This document shows positions 1 through 11,334 of a stretch of 64,000 bases of DNA, one piece after another (position 1 is the stretch's first letter; the number at the start of each line of letters is the position of its first letter). The position numbers were made by a program, and so were the translations under genes. This DNA comes from Cladocopium goreaui (lineage: Eukaryota > Sar > Dinophyceae > Suessiales > Symbiodiniaceae), in NCBI GenBank assembly GCA_947184155.2, contig CAMXCT020001394.1:62001-126000 (forward strand), in the 5' to 3' direction. The notes under the pieces were generated by a model, which was given only the letters and a program-made list of their open reading frames with translations, was not told where the DNA came from and searched no databases.

Positions 1-43
1 TCAGTTTTCAACCAACTCCTTGGCCACGTACCAGGAGGCAAAC

Positions 44-119
44 CAGAAAGGAGAATAAAGAGATCTGCTCCAGCAATGGTCAGCACTCCCAGCACCGTGA
101 GCCAGCATGCATAGGTCGC
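44..119 (-). CDS. Exon, probable membrane helix
   Basis: Reads ATYACWLTVLGVLTIAGA and continues as a hydrophobic segment, which suggests a transmembrane helix. The acceptor is CCGAG|GCG and the donor TCTG|GTTTGCC. A second frame (ending WYVAKELVEN before a stop at the window edge) is also open, so frame and end are not certain. Confidence 0.5.
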
Positions 120-672
120 CTCGGTCGTCACGGGGTCACGGGGTCATGGTAATGGCTGATTTTTTTTTGTACCCCAAACTCAATGATATCTCAATGATTA
201 ATCTCCAATAAAGGATATTTTTACTCTGGTTTTACTATTCTACAACTCATTTCTGGTCAGTTTGAGGATTGTTGTTACTGGGTTTACCACATTTTGGGAT
301 AGGGTAGTGACGTGATTGCATTTCCTCATTCATTGCTAAGAAATAACAGCAAACTAGCCAGCAAAGTTGCAGAGAACTCACTACGAGTTGCTTAAATGGC
401 CACCATGGATCTCATGGAACGCCTTTTTCGCAGGGTGCCTTTTGGAAAATATGATTGCATTCCGCATACCTTCAAATTGTTGCCAACGCCTTGTACGGCC
501 CAAAAACATTGTATACCTTACACGGGGCCCAAACATTAACCAGTTTCTCGATTGGGCATTGCTCTTTTCCTGAGATGTACCATTGTTATCATTCATTAGT
601 AGGAATGCTAGTGTATACTATTGTTGTGGCATCTAATGATATTATATAATCACAGTTGTGAACGTTCATGAT
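120..672. other. No gene recognised
   Basis: AT-rich spacer. Overlapping short frames around 367-650 have no splice support and no protein-like composition. I see nothing else. Confidence 0.5.
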
Positions 673-786
673 TACCCTCTGGCAAACTGTCACATAACTA
701 TGGAAAGATCCACCATTTTTCATCGGAAAATCAACTATTTCTATGGCCATGTTCAATAGCTTGTTGTATGTTTACCATGCCGGGCA
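673..786. mobile_element. Family A palindromic element, decayed copy
   Basis: Left end TACCCTCTGGC matches the family A terminus. The internal stretch (CTATGGAAA ... TTCAATAGC) is shared with other copies. The right end has decayed to TTTACCATGCCGGGCA. Confidence 0.65.
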
Positions 787-829
787 TTCCCCATGTTTTC
801 CCCACCCTAAACACCCAAAACGCCCTTCC

Positions 830-925
830 CAAGACCGCGGAACTCCAATGCACACTTGCTGATCGGCCTGCAATGATTGCGATGGAGATTTCAGCATTGG
901 CGAAAATCATGGGGGCAATCAGCAG
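830..925 (-). CDS. Possible exon
   Basis: One minus frame reads ANAEISIAIIAGRSASVHW without stops. No clear acceptor was found, and a plus-strand frame is also open here. Function unknown. Confidence 0.3.
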
Positions 926-1035
926 ATGGCTTTTACTGGGGATAGACTTGGGATGTAACTGTCATATAAAGATGGGGTATAGTTGTCATAACTGGGGATA
1001 AAGGGGATGTCCTATTTATGGGATATAATGGGATA

Positions 1036-1162
1036 TACCCTCTGGTTATGACTAACAGTTTGCCATGGAAAATCACCATGCTATTAATAGGTAAACCCAG
1101 GTCAACCATCTATTTCTATGGGCCATCTATACCATAGCGAACTGTTAAATAACCAGAGGGTA
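1036..1162. mobile_element. Family A palindromic element
   Basis: Perfect inverted ends TACCCTCTGGTTAT and ATAACCAGAGGGTA (with small differences) bound a 127-base element with the usual internal motif. Probably non-coding and non-autonomous. Confidence 0.8.
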
Positions 1163-1912
1163 GTTGTCATAACTGTCAAAAAATGGGATGTTTCATGATG
1201 ATGAGATGAAAAACCCTTCGTCAATGAATCAATTTGAAGGAACATTTGCAGTCAACCAATATCCATAGATGTCCATTACCCCAATTATAAGCTTTTCTTG
1301 CAATTAATCCCCACAATCAATTCTGGAATATATGTGGAAACAGAAAACTTATATTGAACTGCAAAGGTGGTAGTTGAAACTTTGTCCCTGTAGAAACTTG
1401 TCATTTGGGGCGCTGCATGAGGGTTCTATTTGAGTTTTCATAGGTAACTAACTAAGTACTCATTCCGTAACCACTCATCCCAAATCTATATATCTATATA
1501 TAGAATATTATAGATGTATATAGCCATATTGCTGATGAAATCTCCGTTCTTGCATGTCAATTTGGATGGTTTCGTGATTCGTTGTTGTACAAATCTGGGT
1601 TTCCGCTGATGAAATCATAATTGGTGGGTTTCAATTTCAGACTCATTTCTTAGGGTGACTGGTTGCAGTCATCTGTTCACATTTGGGATAGTTGCCCATA
1701 CTAACCATGATTTCTAGTGACCCATGACCTCGTTAATTACAGTATACTTTATCCAGATTTGTGGTCATGTTGAATTCCATATCCCCATTTCCCCCATCCA
1801 TTTCCCAAAAAAATATCCCAATGGTTGTTGCGGCTTAAAATCACCAGCAAAGGCCCAGCAACATATGGGGATATCATTGGGAAATGGATGGGGAAATGTT
1901 TCTTGTTGTTGC
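1163..1912. other. No gene recognised
   Basis: AT-rich spacer with a short TATA-type repeat near 1490-1510. Frames near 1724-1987 look like shadows. I see nothing to annotate. Confidence 0.5.
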
Positions 1913-2052
1913 CTCCAAAGGATCTGGTTGAAAGATGGTTCCCTCGATGAGCTTCTTCGCCACTGGCAGGGTGTCGTTCACATCTAGGCGCAGCGATTGG
2001 CTCGATAAGACATGGAGGTCGTACGGTGCAACGTGGCCCCCCCATACCAGAA
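1913..2052 (-). CDS. Exon of unidentified protein
   Basis: Reads LVWGGHVAPYDLHVLSSQ, then a hydrophilic stretch including LDVNDTLPVAKKLIEG and ending in PDPLE. The acceptor is ATTAG|TTCTGG. The donor would be GC (GGAG|GCAACA). The frame is much more protein-like than its two alternatives. Function not recognised. Confidence 0.6.
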
Positions 2053-2593
2053 CTAATCGATGTAAAATATGTAGGATTTAAGACGATCGAACGGAGAAAA
2101 CTGTGGATGTAGAGTGGAAAAAAATGGTCAGGACGTTGGCGAAAAAAACTAGGTGAATCCTGCGGCGTAAAGCATATCTATAGTTCAAAGCGTCAAGAAA
2201 CGCCTACTTTTTTCTTGGGGAGGCCATCCTGCACGTAAGTATATCAATTAAGTTTAACTAGTCTAATTCCCCCTAATGTTACATACCGCCTCTTGAAACC
2301 TTAGTCAAATATTGAAAATTAAGCTTGGTGCTCCTTATAGCTGTCTTAGCACGTGCTAACTGTTAAACATGGGGATCATTGACAAGTGACTGCTTAATTG
2401 AAATTTATCATTAACGGGTTTCAATTGCTATTTGACTTAAAAACCAAGAATGTGCAATTGGGATCTATGCGGGGTATCACTAGGAGGACTTAATGGTGGT
2501 TACTATGATCTTTTCGCCGACAAGATCGGCTTTAACTCCACTATATTTCAAGATATCTAAATATTACTCCAATCCCATTCCCCTAATATGTCC
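2053..2593. other. No gene recognised
   Basis: AT-rich spacer. No palindromic element or coding-like island was seen. Confidence 0.5.
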
Positions 2594-2701
2594 TACCCTC
2601 TGGTAATTTAACATAGCTATTGAAAATGGCCATAGAAATAGTGAAATGTCCAATAAAACATTGTGATTTCCATAGTTTTTTTGTATGTTTACCAGAGGGT
2701 A
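2594..2701. mobile_element. Family A palindromic element
   Basis: Intact ends TACCCTCTGGTAA and TTTACCAGAGGGTA, 108 bases. One of the best preserved copies in the window. Confidence 0.8.
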
Positions 2702-2759
2702 AGATGATATAATTCCATCCCCATAGTAAAGACATCGCATATGGGCTCCCAAAATGAAC

Positions 2760-2897
2760 CAATACTACACCAGGTTGACAGGACAGCATGGGGAAAACAT
2801 GGGAAAACAATCTGAGTATCGCCGCCACGGTCAAGACGTGGCTCAAAAATGGGCTGAGTCTGAGAGAATGCGCGGAATGTGGCAATACACAAAACAA
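2760..2897 (-). CDS. Possible exon, strand uncertain
   Basis: Minus frame reads FLSHVLTVAAILRLFSHV, a hydrophobic stretch. A plus frame (KTWLKNGLSLRECAECGN) is equally open. Splice borders were not resolved. Confidence 0.3.
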
Positions 2898-2937
2898 ACC
2901 CTTTTTGGGGAACTATTTCGAGCCAGAATCATATCAA

Positions 2938-3016
2938 ACCTTTGAATGGTTTATAGTAATCAAAGCTGGGGTTATTGTTCCCAATATATGGGTAAATGTT
3001 CCAAACCACCAACCAG
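2938..3016. mobile_element. Family B element, one end only
   Basis: The end CCAAACCACCAACCAG and the internal CCCAATATATGG match family B. The other terminus has decayed. Confidence 0.55.
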
Positions 3017-3106
3017 AATAGAACTAGAACAGTAATTTATCATCAAATTATCGCCGTGAAATTTTAACTCTTCAATCTTTTCTGGGATTGTTATAGTACA
3101 GCAAAC

Positions 3107-3260
3107 CCATATACTGAGCCAATGGTCGAAGCCAGGAAAACATGCCATGCCGAGCAGCTGTAACGGCAAAAATCGAGCCAATCAAAACCAGGAACCTCAG
3201 TTTTGGACATTGATCCGAATTGGCGGCCCTGCTTCTCACCACAAACATGGACCTAGCAAG
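3107..3260 (-). CDS. Exon, probable membrane segment
   Basis: Reads PKLRFLVLIGSIFAVTAARH followed by MFSWLRPLAQYMG. A hydrophobic core flanked by basic residues suggests a transmembrane helix. The donor is ATGG|GTTTGC. The acceptor may be GAAGCAG|GGCC or one further upstream. Confidence 0.55.
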
Positions 3261-3873
3261 GGTTCTGAAGCTTTGCAAAGGAAACATCTAACCCCCCCCG
3301 CAGACACCCTGAAATGAACCCCAGGCCGACTCAGACCCAAAGAATTCAACTCATGTTTTTTTTAAGGTGGGATTGTCATGCAAGTATGATATGATGCCAC
3401 GGCGCATTGTACACAAACAAAATGCAAGTGCCCGACTGCACAAAACTGGTTTAGACAGTGCCTTTCAGCCTTTCAGCCAGCATTTCCATGCATGTCCGAT
3501 TTAAACATGCAGAATCGATGAATATCATCAAATGTGCGTACTTTTTTGTTGATGCAGTTACAAAGGGACTCCTGAACTGGGTACAGAGAAGCAACTCAAA
3601 ACAGAATCTTGTCTCACAGTCTGACCCAAGATCCAAGGTAAATCACCAAAAAAAACATTAGTTGTAGAGTGGTTATTGTAAGATTTTCCATTATGGGTCT
3701 GTCTGAAAATAGGGCACCTGCGCAGCACCCCAAACCGCGAAATCCCTTTAATTCCCCCCATTGAAATGCCAAAAATGTGACATTTACATTCATTTAGATT
3801 TCAGACACACACATTTTCTGTTCTCACCCATTTTTTTGTTTCCACCGCTTCAGCTGTTATAACATGATATAAC

Positions 3874-3983
3874 TTGGATTCCTCGGTTTCTTGGCCCCAT
3901 GATCTCTTCCAGGCGGCCACTTCAGTGGTCCCGGTCCACTCCGGCTTTTCGAAGTCGAAACGAAATAAGGTGGCTGTCCTTAG
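3874..3983 (-). CDS. Exon of unidentified protein
   Basis: The acceptor is TTTGCCACAG|CTAAGG and the donor CCAA|GTTATA. The frame reads FRFDFEKPEWTGTTEVAAW then KRSWGQETEES. Codons favour G or C at third positions. Function not recognised. Confidence 0.65.
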
Positions 3984-4083
3984 CTGTGGCAAATGATCAA
4001 CACACGAACCTCGGTCTTCTGGAGATGGCTGATTTCTTCATGGTTTCATGGATACTTTCGGATACTTATGGCGATCATGTATA

Positions 4084-4622
4084 CCTATAGATAGATTAGA
4101 TTAGATTAGCTTAGAGTAGATTAGATTAAGCCTGAGATTTAGGTTTACGTTAGAGTAAATTAGATGAATTAGATAGATTCAGTAGATAGATAGACAGACA
4201 GATAGATAGATAGAAAGATAGATAGGTAGATAAGATAGATAAGATAGATAAGATAGATAAGATAGATAGGATGGATAGATAGATAGATAGATAGATAGAT
4301 AAATAGATGGATGGATGGATAGGTAGATAGATAGATGGATAGATGGATAGATGGATAGATGGATAGATGGATAGATGGATAGATGGATAGATGGATGGAT
4401 GGATGGATAGATAGATAGATAGATGGATAGATGGATGGATAGATAGATAGCTAGCTAGCTAGCTAGCAGCAGCAGGAAAGGGTAGGATAGGATAGGAAAG
4501 GAAAGGAAAGGCTAGGATAGGATAGGAAAGGAAAGGCTAGGATAGGATAGGAAAGGATAGGATAGGATAGATAAATAGATCGATCGTTCGATGGATGGAT
4601 GGATGGGTGGATAGATAGATAT
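4084..4622. repeat. GATA/GGATA microsatellite block
   Basis: Long runs of GATA and GGATA units with interspersed GCTA and GGAAA variants. The frames across it are repeat artefacts. Confidence 0.95.
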
Positions 4623-4914
4623 GTGTGTGTGGCTGAATAATACTAATCCACCCAGGTGAAAATAGCTGAAACGTTTGCGGCCATTTGAGGATGATTCCCC
4701 AATCATCATTCCGTCGTGACGTACCATCCCGGAAAAAGACATGTTTCCATCATTTTCCATCCGGTCATCAAACATGGCACCGGAACATATCCATTCATAG
4801 ATGGTCTTCCAATTCGAACTTTCGATTGATAGGGGATTTCCCATTGCCATGTTTGATTACCGGAGGGAAAGTTCATCTCACGTCTGGTTTGCCTAGATCT
4901 ACGGGAGAAGACGG

Positions 4915-4916
4915 GG

Positions 4917-4948
<32 letters not shown>

Positions 4949-4960
4949 GAGAGAGAGATA
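4915..4960. repeat. GA dinucleotide tract
   Basis: Run of GA units interrupted once by CAGA. Confidence 0.9.
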
Positions 4961-4992
4961 ATTGTATAGAATATTATATACATAATAGTTGT

Positions 4993-5082
4993 CCCATATG
5001 CTCCATGTATGGAATATTTACCAACATCCGCCTTAAAAATCAACCAAATGTAGGTAAATATATCATACATGGAGCATATGGG
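4993..5082. mobile_element. Family C palindromic element, subtype 2
   Basis: Ends CCCATATGCTCCATGTATGG and its inverse, 90 bases. A close relative lies at 46978-47067. Confidence 0.75.
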
Positions 5083-5881
5083 TATGCCATAGTATGCTTG
5101 TCGGCACAAATTGCCCTTGCTAGTCGTTCTGAACACCATTTCAGGAACATGGGAACTGCAATGGTGATACCCTGTTTATTCCATGGTTGATTCACATCAA
5201 CTTCCCCCACAGGGTTTTTGATGGGAATAGTATGGAGATTGGTTCTGCGGTTCCGTTTTTGACAGTCGCGCGGAGTTGTTTTTCGATCCTCTACGAAAAG
5301 TGCAACTTAGAGTTGTTGGCTGACATGTTCTAGGCTTGTAGTTGTTCTATGATAATCTAACATTATACCCTATATGAATCCCTATGATAATCTATTTACT
5401 ATACAACCTTCATACAATCAAAAAATAGTAAGTGGTAAGGCTGCGGCTGCAATCCCTCTAGATTATCGACCCATCCTGTGGAAAAATCCTAGTGTCAAAA
5501 GCCTATTGGACAAGGTGTTATGCTGGTGAGTCAATATGGTTCCAACAATGGAATATCATCCCTAATATATTGCAAATTCCCAATGCATTGGGTCGTACAG
5601 CCCACTAATCAGCAGGCAACCATTGATGAATTATGTTTTCCCTTTCTTATTGATGGTTCACAAGGAAAAAAACATCCATGAAGGTAACATTACCGCTCAT
5701 CAAGCATCCATCCATGCCCAGCCCGCAATGTCCCTGTTTAGACCATGTTAAACCATGTTAAACCACTAAAAAGGTTCGCTTGCTTTAAGATTTAGCTTGA
5801 AGATTTAGCCCCTTATTTTAGATATGTTATCCCCATTCTACGCATGTTTTCACCGAGGGTTTTCGACGGAAACTGCTCCAC
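5083..5881. other. No gene recognised
   Basis: Mixed AT-rich spacer. I could not support an exon or element. Confidence 0.45.
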
Positions 5882-6001
5882 CTCTCTGCTGCCGAAGCGC
5901 ATCGTGGGGGGCGGCCGTCCAGGCAGCGGCTTCCAACGGATCAAGTCGCTGCTGGGCACCTTGGTGGCGCACCGGATCATCCGGAGGATTCATGGGATGT
6001 C
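5882..6001 (-). CDS. Exon of unidentified protein
   Basis: GC-rich island. With acceptor TCCCAG|GACATC and donor AGAG|GTGGAG the frame reads HPMNPPDDPVRHQGAQQR then LDPLEAAAWTAAPHDALR. A second minus frame (RWKPLPGRPPPTMRFGSRE) and a plus frame are also open, so the exact reading is uncertain although coding is likely. Confidence 0.5.
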
Positions 6002-6033
6002 CTGGGATGTTTTCATGGAGGATTCATGGATGT

Positions 6034-6138
6034 TACCCTCTGGTTATGTCAAAATAGCTATTGAAAATTGCCATTTATAGTGAATTTTCCCATTAAAAAT
6101 TGTTATTTTCCATAGTTATGTTGGTTTACCAGAGGGTA
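6034..6138. mobile_element. Family A palindromic element
   Basis: Ends TACCCTCTGGTTATG and TTTACCAGAGGGTA. It lies 32 bases upstream (in minus-strand sense) of the exon ending at 6001, so it is inside an intron. Confidence 0.8.
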
Positions 6139-6911
6139 ATGGAGGATTAATGGATGTTGATGGAGGATCCTTTGAAAATGAACCTGTATGTTTTCATGAA
6201 TGTTTAATACTTGTTTTCATGTAAAGATCCGATGATGAAATTTCAGCTGAATCTGGATTGATCATATTTTTTTATGTTCCATTTTTGATGGTCAGATAAT
6301 TCTCAGATGTTAATACAGATGCCAGTCTTGTTTACCATGCGGTATTTGCCTTGAGGCCAAAGATTTACAGAGACATAATGAACGATTGGACATTTAGACA
6401 CCATTTAAGTGGAATAGCCTTATCAATTCTTATGATCTTAAAATGGAAACACCTTGTAACATAGGTAATTACCCACTGGCATACCTCCAACTAACCGCCA
6501 TTAAATGGGAGAATGGATAATAACCCATTGGAACTTCAGGATGGCGGATTGAAAGTATAAACCAATTGAGCGAACTAGATTCAAGAATGATGTCACATAG
6601 TTGGCCGAGAGTATAATGTTCATCATTCCCAGTTCTAGGTCTTAAGCTCCCAACTTTGGTCAGTTACTTTTGCCATTTCATTTTTTCTATTGTGATAATC
6701 ATGTCCTCCTCCCCAATTTTCATTTCTTAACCTCCCAAAATGCAACATGGAACCCCCCCCAAAAAAGGGCTGAAAACTGATTTTCCCATTTGATCTTGCA
6801 AACAATAGAGGTTCCATCTCGACTTTGGCGCCTTGAACTCCCCATGTGTGACAGCTAGCCCCAAACCCCCGCCCTGTCAGGATTTGAAGGCGCGTTCAAC
6901 CAAATGGGTAC
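6139..6911. other. No gene recognised
   Basis: AT-rich spacer. Only shadow frames were seen. Confidence 0.45.
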
Positions 6912-6974
6912 GAAGAGCAGAGGCACTGCTGAGCCCTGGCCGCGCGGATAACAGCATCTTGAGTCGGTTGGCAT
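6912..6974 (-). CDS. Exon, faintly ankyrin-like
   Basis: The acceptor is ATGGAG|ATGCC and the donor CTTC|GTACCC. Reads (G)DANRLKMLLSARPGLSSAS. The opening recalls the first helix of an ankyrin repeat (GD..R...LL), but one fragment cannot establish this. The frame stays open to a stop at 6876. Confidence 0.5.
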
Positions 6975-7085
6975 CTCCATGTTTACTTCAATGCATTGGT
7001 TTCAGGGAAAATCAAAAACCGAAAAAATGTATTTCCCCATGAACAATGGTAGTGCCTGTTAAGCAAACAAAAAACCCTTCAAATT

Positions 7086-7616
7086 TATCCGTTGGTTACT
7101 GTTTAATTTCACCATCAATGGGGATGTTTTGAAATTCCTATATATCACTAATATCTGTTTAAATCCAGACCTTTCTTGGTTTCTATCCACAGTTTTAGTT
7201 GATTGATGTTACTTATGAATTTGCCAATGTTTTTAACTTAAACATATTCCACATCTAAGGTTGAGGGAAAAACAAACCGTTGTTGGGTGGATAATTTTTT
7301 GCCTCGAACAATGTGGATAGGCATGTGCAAAGAAAACCTTTCTTCTTCCATGGAACATATCGTAACATATCACTTGTGATTTCATTTCAAACATATGCAA
7401 AAATATATGTATGACAGTAGGTCCCGAAGAAATAATTATGTATAATATTATTTGTATAATTGATCACTATTTTCGGTTCGGATTGTAGGAAATTCTACCT
7501 ATTTGGGTTTGCCATTGTACATGGGGTTTATATACCTGGCTGAATTCCAACAAATCACTAATCTGAAAATGGTTTAAGAGGTGATTTCCCCAATTAACAG
7601 CGATTACCCATCATAC
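7086..7616. other. No gene recognised
   Basis: AT-rich spacer with no recognised element. Confidence 0.45.
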
Positions 7617-7685
7617 CGTCGTGACAGAAAACGACGTGGGGTCGTCCAAATATACATCTACAACATCCTGGAAACACTTTTCCAT
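7617..7685 (-). CDS. Exon of unidentified protein
   Basis: Exactly 23 codons between CGCACAG|ATGG and GACG|GTATGA. Reads MEKCFQDVVDVYLDDPTSFS and ends VTT. Both borders are in phase 0. Confidence 0.65.
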
Positions 7686-7982
7686 CTGTGCGGTGCTTAC
7701 CAAAAGGAAGAAACCTACACACTCTCTGAAAAACTCACAGTTCGACCCTGCCATGAGTTGGGGATTGGGAGATTACTTTCGGGGTCCAACTCTTCTATTT
7801 GGAGGTTTCCGGGGGTATCCCCAAATCATCCATTTTGGTGGGACTTTCCATTATAAACTATCCAGCCATTGGGGATATCCCATTTATGGAAAGCCACTTA
7901 AAGGGACAAAACCCAACTGAATGAAAAGTGAAGAAAAATCTCCCAATTACCCAACCTCTAGGTTTATGCCTATCATGGCCTA

Positions 7983-8082
7983 CACCCTCTGGTAAACATA
8001 CAAAAAAACTATGGAAAATCATAATGTTTTTTTAAAGCTAAATCAACTATTTCTACGTGCCATTTTCAATAGCAAACTGTTT
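7983..8082. mobile_element. Family A element, 3-prime end degraded
   Basis: Starts ACACCCTCTGGTAAACATAC and shares the family A interior (CTATGGAAAATCA, TTTCAATAGC). The second terminus is lost. Confidence 0.6.
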
Positions 8083-8187
8083 GGTATCCCATTAAATAAT
8101 CTTAATCATCATTAATCACCATTAATAACCAGTCATCACCATGATTATAAACAATTATTAACCATTATTAAGGAGGGTAATTATCAC

Positions 8188-8266
8188 CAGTAGGGAGCCC
8201 CTGCTGAGCCAAGCCACAACGGAGCCGAGGATCAGGAGGCCGCCCAAGCATCCCCCGCATCGAATC
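8188..8266 (-). CDS. Exon, probable membrane helix
   Basis: Classic borders: TTTTTCTCGTTTGCAG|GATTC and CTACTG|GTGATAA. Reads IRCGGCLGGLLILGSVVAWL then SRGSLL, a glycine-rich transmembrane helix. 79 bases, entering at phase 1 and ending at phase 0. Confidence 0.7.
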
Positions 8267-8449
8267 CTGCAAACGAGAAAAAGCACACAGCACAGCTGTA
8301 TATATCCATGGATATGACACACACACACACGGATACTGTGTACATATTTGTACACACACACTGGTGATATATATATATATACATATAATATTTTATATAT
8401 ATTTTATCGATGGAAGTTTAGAAGTCAAACTTCCGACAATATGGACAGA

Positions 8450-8545
8450 TGGAAAAGCAGAGGTGGGAAGAATCAGAGAAGAGAAGAGAAGAAGAGAGAA
8501 AATCAGAGAAGAGAAAGAGTGAGAAGAAAGAAGATGCAGGTGCGC
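8450..8545. repeat. GAGAAG-rich purine tract
   Basis: Irregular GAGAAGA repeats that begin a satellite block running to about 10160. Confidence 0.8.
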
Positions 8546-8668
8546 GAAAAGGTAGCAAAGTCGCGACTCACTGTGTTTTTCCAGTGTTTTGTGGCGCTGG
8601 CGGGTCGAAAAGTAGGCTCGCTAAAGCGGCGGGTGCGGAGCCATCTGGCCAAATGAGAGATGACAAAT

Positions 8669-8935
8669 TGCACGCCATTGTGGTGCGAAGCCCATTTCGA
8701 AGTCAAAACGTACAAAACACACCAACGTCGGAGCACTTTTGGAAGTTGAGACGTCGAAAAAGTGCACGCCGTTGTGGCACGAAGCACATTTCCAAGTCAA
8801 AATGTGCAAAGCACACCAGCTTCGGACCACGCTTGGAAGCTGAGATTTTGAAAAAGTTTACGCCGTTGTGGCGCGAAGCACATTTCCAGGTCAAAATGTT
8901 AAAAGTACCACATGCTCGGACCAATTTTAAAGGTT
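8669..8935. repeat. 93-95-base tandem repeat, three copies
   Basis: Copies start at 8669, 8763 and 8857 with the shared core CGCCGTTGTGGCGCGAAGCA and an AAGTCAAAATG segment. Frames through it on both strands are repeat-derived. Confidence 0.85.
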
Positions 8936-8942
8936 CAGATGT

Positions 8943-9260
8943 GGTTTTGCGTGGCAGGCGCAAGGGATCCTGCACCTTGCCAAAGTGAGAAAAACGTGAG
9001 GGTTTTGTAGCATGTCCAAAAACGATGGCAGCGTGGGACATTTGCAGAGGATGTGCAAAGATGGATTTCGCGTGGCAGGCGCAGTACAAGAGACATGCTC
9101 ATCAGAGATGTTAGGAGTTCAGGGCGCTGATTTCCTGAGAGGGGTTGCATTTTGGAGCATCAGATCTGTAGGTTTGCTAAGATGATTTTGCGTGACAGGT
9201 GCAGCACTTCGTATGACCTGGCATCACTTTTTCGTGGCAGGTGCAATACTTTAGAGACAC
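8943..9260. repeat. About 120-base repeat with TTGCGTGGCAGGCGCA core
   Basis: The core occurs near 8945, 9066, 9186 and 9231 (TTTCGTGGCAGGTGCA variants). The first three are about 120 bases apart. Confidence 0.75.
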
Positions 9261-9439
9261 GAGGCCGTCAGCTCTGCACTCAACTTTCCATTTTTGAAGG
9301 AAGTCTCGCAGAATTGCTTCGTTTTTGCTGTTGTCAACTTCGAAAATTGGGGAAGTCTGGCAGAATTGCTGCGTTTTTGATGTTGCCAAGTTAAAAAATT
9401 GAGGATGTCTCGCAGAAAAGCTTCGTATTCAAGCTTGCA

Positions 9440-9990
9440 GATAGACAGATAGATAGATAGGTAGATAAATAGATAGATAGATGATAGATGGGCAACTACA
9501 ACTACAACTGCAACTACGACTACAACTACACTACGCTATACCATTACAATTACAAATGCGCATGCAAATTTACTACGCTACAGTACACTAATTACACTAC
9601 ACTACGCTGATTACAATACACAACACTAATTGCACTACAACTATCTACAGCTACAGCTACAACTACACTACATTACACTAATTACATCACACTACACTAC
9701 GCTACGCTACGCTAGACTACAGCTACAACTACAACTGCAAATGCAGCTACACTGCATTACACAACACTACGCTACACGAATTACACTACAACTACAACTA
9801 CAGATGCAACTACAACTACACTACTTTGCACTACGCTAGATTACACTACAGCACACGACACTACGTTACATTAGACTACACTCATTACACCACACTACAA
9901 CTACAACTACAACTACAACTGCATCTACACTACACTAATTACATCCAATTACACTACACTACAACTACAGCTGCACTACACCACACTACA
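9440..9990. repeat. GATA tract then ACTACA repeat
   Basis: A short GATA run to about 9490, then irregular CTACAACTACA and TTACACTACA units. The frames here (LQLQLQ) are artefacts. Confidence 0.9.
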
Positions 9991-10124
9991 TCCAGCAGTT
10001 GTGGGTGAGGTGACCTCTGCAACCATTGCAGCCACTCTAAAACACACAACTCCAACCACCTTTCCATCAGTGGATTCGCTCTGCCATCCGTGAGTCACAA
10101 CAGCCAACCTCCCCTATAGGTTTA

Positions 10125-10160
10125 ATATTTTTGAAACTTCCGCCACCGCCTTGTGCGGTA
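10125..10160. repeat. Conserved satellite-end motif
   Basis: GAAACTTCCGCCACCGCCTT closes this satellite block. Nearly the same sequence closes another block at 38775-38805. Confidence 0.7.
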
Positions 10161-10385
10161 CTGTATATGTGATGCTAGGTGTATACTATATAGATATGTG
10201 TATATTTGTACAAATGTGAATGTCAGTGTGTTTCTGTTTGGGCTCTCCCTTTTTTTAAACCAGTCATGGCAAACCGCAAAACCAAGTAGTAGTACCCTAA
10301 AGTCCCGGTAAGCTGAATCCGAACTCGGTGAAATGTTGGCTTTATGGTGGCCGTGTCATGGACGCATCTGTGGGCCTCGATTTAC

Positions 10386-10439
10386 TAGGCAGACTGATCC
10401 TGCAGCTTCAAACGTGGTTTTCAGTTGGGTAATAACCAA
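10386..10439 (-). CDS. Exon of unidentified protein
   Basis: 18 codons between GCTTGCAG|TTGG and GCCTA|GTAAAT, phase 0 at both ends. Reads LVITQLKTTFEAAGSVCL. Confidence 0.65.
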
Positions 10440-10484
10440 CTGCAAGCATTTCGTAGATTCATTTCAGGTGGACAAGAACAAACA

Positions 10485-10600
10485 CATGTTTCATGTTTTG
10501 CAATGCTGGTCCTATCTCCGTCGAATCCTTGCTTCAAGAACGGGTCCACATATTCCGCCGCCATGGCGCCACATGTTGGGGAACATTGTTGTTCCCCTTT
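10485..10600 (-). CDS. Probable exon
   Basis: The best frame reads CGAMAAEYVDPFLKQGFDGD then RTSIAK. The borders are not settled. The competing frames close quickly. Confidence 0.5.
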
Positions 10601-11148
10601 TTCGATAGAACACTAAATAACGTGCACGCTTTGATCAATAACCCAGGCAATATGCTTGTGTTGGACTATTTGGTGTTATCAATCCTTTCTAAACACATGA
10701 GCCAACTGGGTTCTGCTCCCCAAATCAGAAATAGCGTCAATCTCAAACTATCCAAAAAAAGGAAAAATAGTAAAAACTGTGCAGATAGTGCTCCTCATTT
10801 GCCCCATCATTTGGGAAGGTCTTGAACATTTTCTCCTGGACTCCTGCCATGTGTTGCTGCTTGCCTTTTCAACAATGGGCCGAGCAGGCCCCGTCCACTA
10901 CCAACATCCTTCAGCCAAAAGGAATGTATATAATGGGAGTGGAGCCTGGTGGGACTTAAAAGAAGTAGCTGAAATGTTTTCGTGATCCCAAAAAATGCTA
11001 ATAAATGCAGAAATAAATAAATATATATATATATATTGAAAAAGATATATGTCCAAACATCATCAGACTGAAATGAATTGAAATCATGGGTTTGCGGATT
11101 GCGCTAGATGGGTTCACCATGGTGCACCATTTCAGTCTATTCAGGAAC

Positions 11149-11223
11149 CACTGTATCCAAAATCTGGAACTACACTGACTACATCCTCCAAAACACCTAC
11201 CGTAAATTTCACAGCAATCCCAT
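11149..11223 (-). CDS. Exon immediately after a family B element
   Basis: Begins right at the element terminus CCAACCAG|ATGGG. Reads GIAVKFTVGVLEDVVSVVPD. The donor is CAGTG|GTTCC. It joins in frame to the exon ending at 11335 if the element is removed as a GC-AG intron. Confidence 0.55.
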
Positions 11224-11333
11224 CTGGTTGGTGGTTGAGCCCTACCCCTCTGAAAAATATGAGTTCGTCAGTTGGGATGATGACATTCTCAATATATGGA
11301 AAAATAAAAACCATGTTCCAAACCACCAATCAG
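11224..11333. mobile_element. Family B element acting as an intron
   Basis: Ends CTGGTTGGTGGTTGAG and CAAACCACCAATCAG. Interior CCCTCTGAAAAATATGA and CAATATATGG match the other copies. It lies between two coding-like islands on the minus strand. Confidence 0.75.
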
Positions 11334-11334
11334 C

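Noticed and set aside
4512-4850. A 112-codon minus frame reading into SIYPPIHPSIERS
   Set aside because: Its C-terminal half is the GATA/GGATA repeat, and its N-terminal half overlaps family A-like fragments.
8449-8988. A 179-codon plus frame and overlapping minus frames
   Set aside because: Lies on the purine tract and the 93-95-base tandem repeat. All frames are partly open because of the repeat composition.
9630-10008. LQLQLQLHY frames
   Set aside because: Translation of CTACAACTACA repeats.
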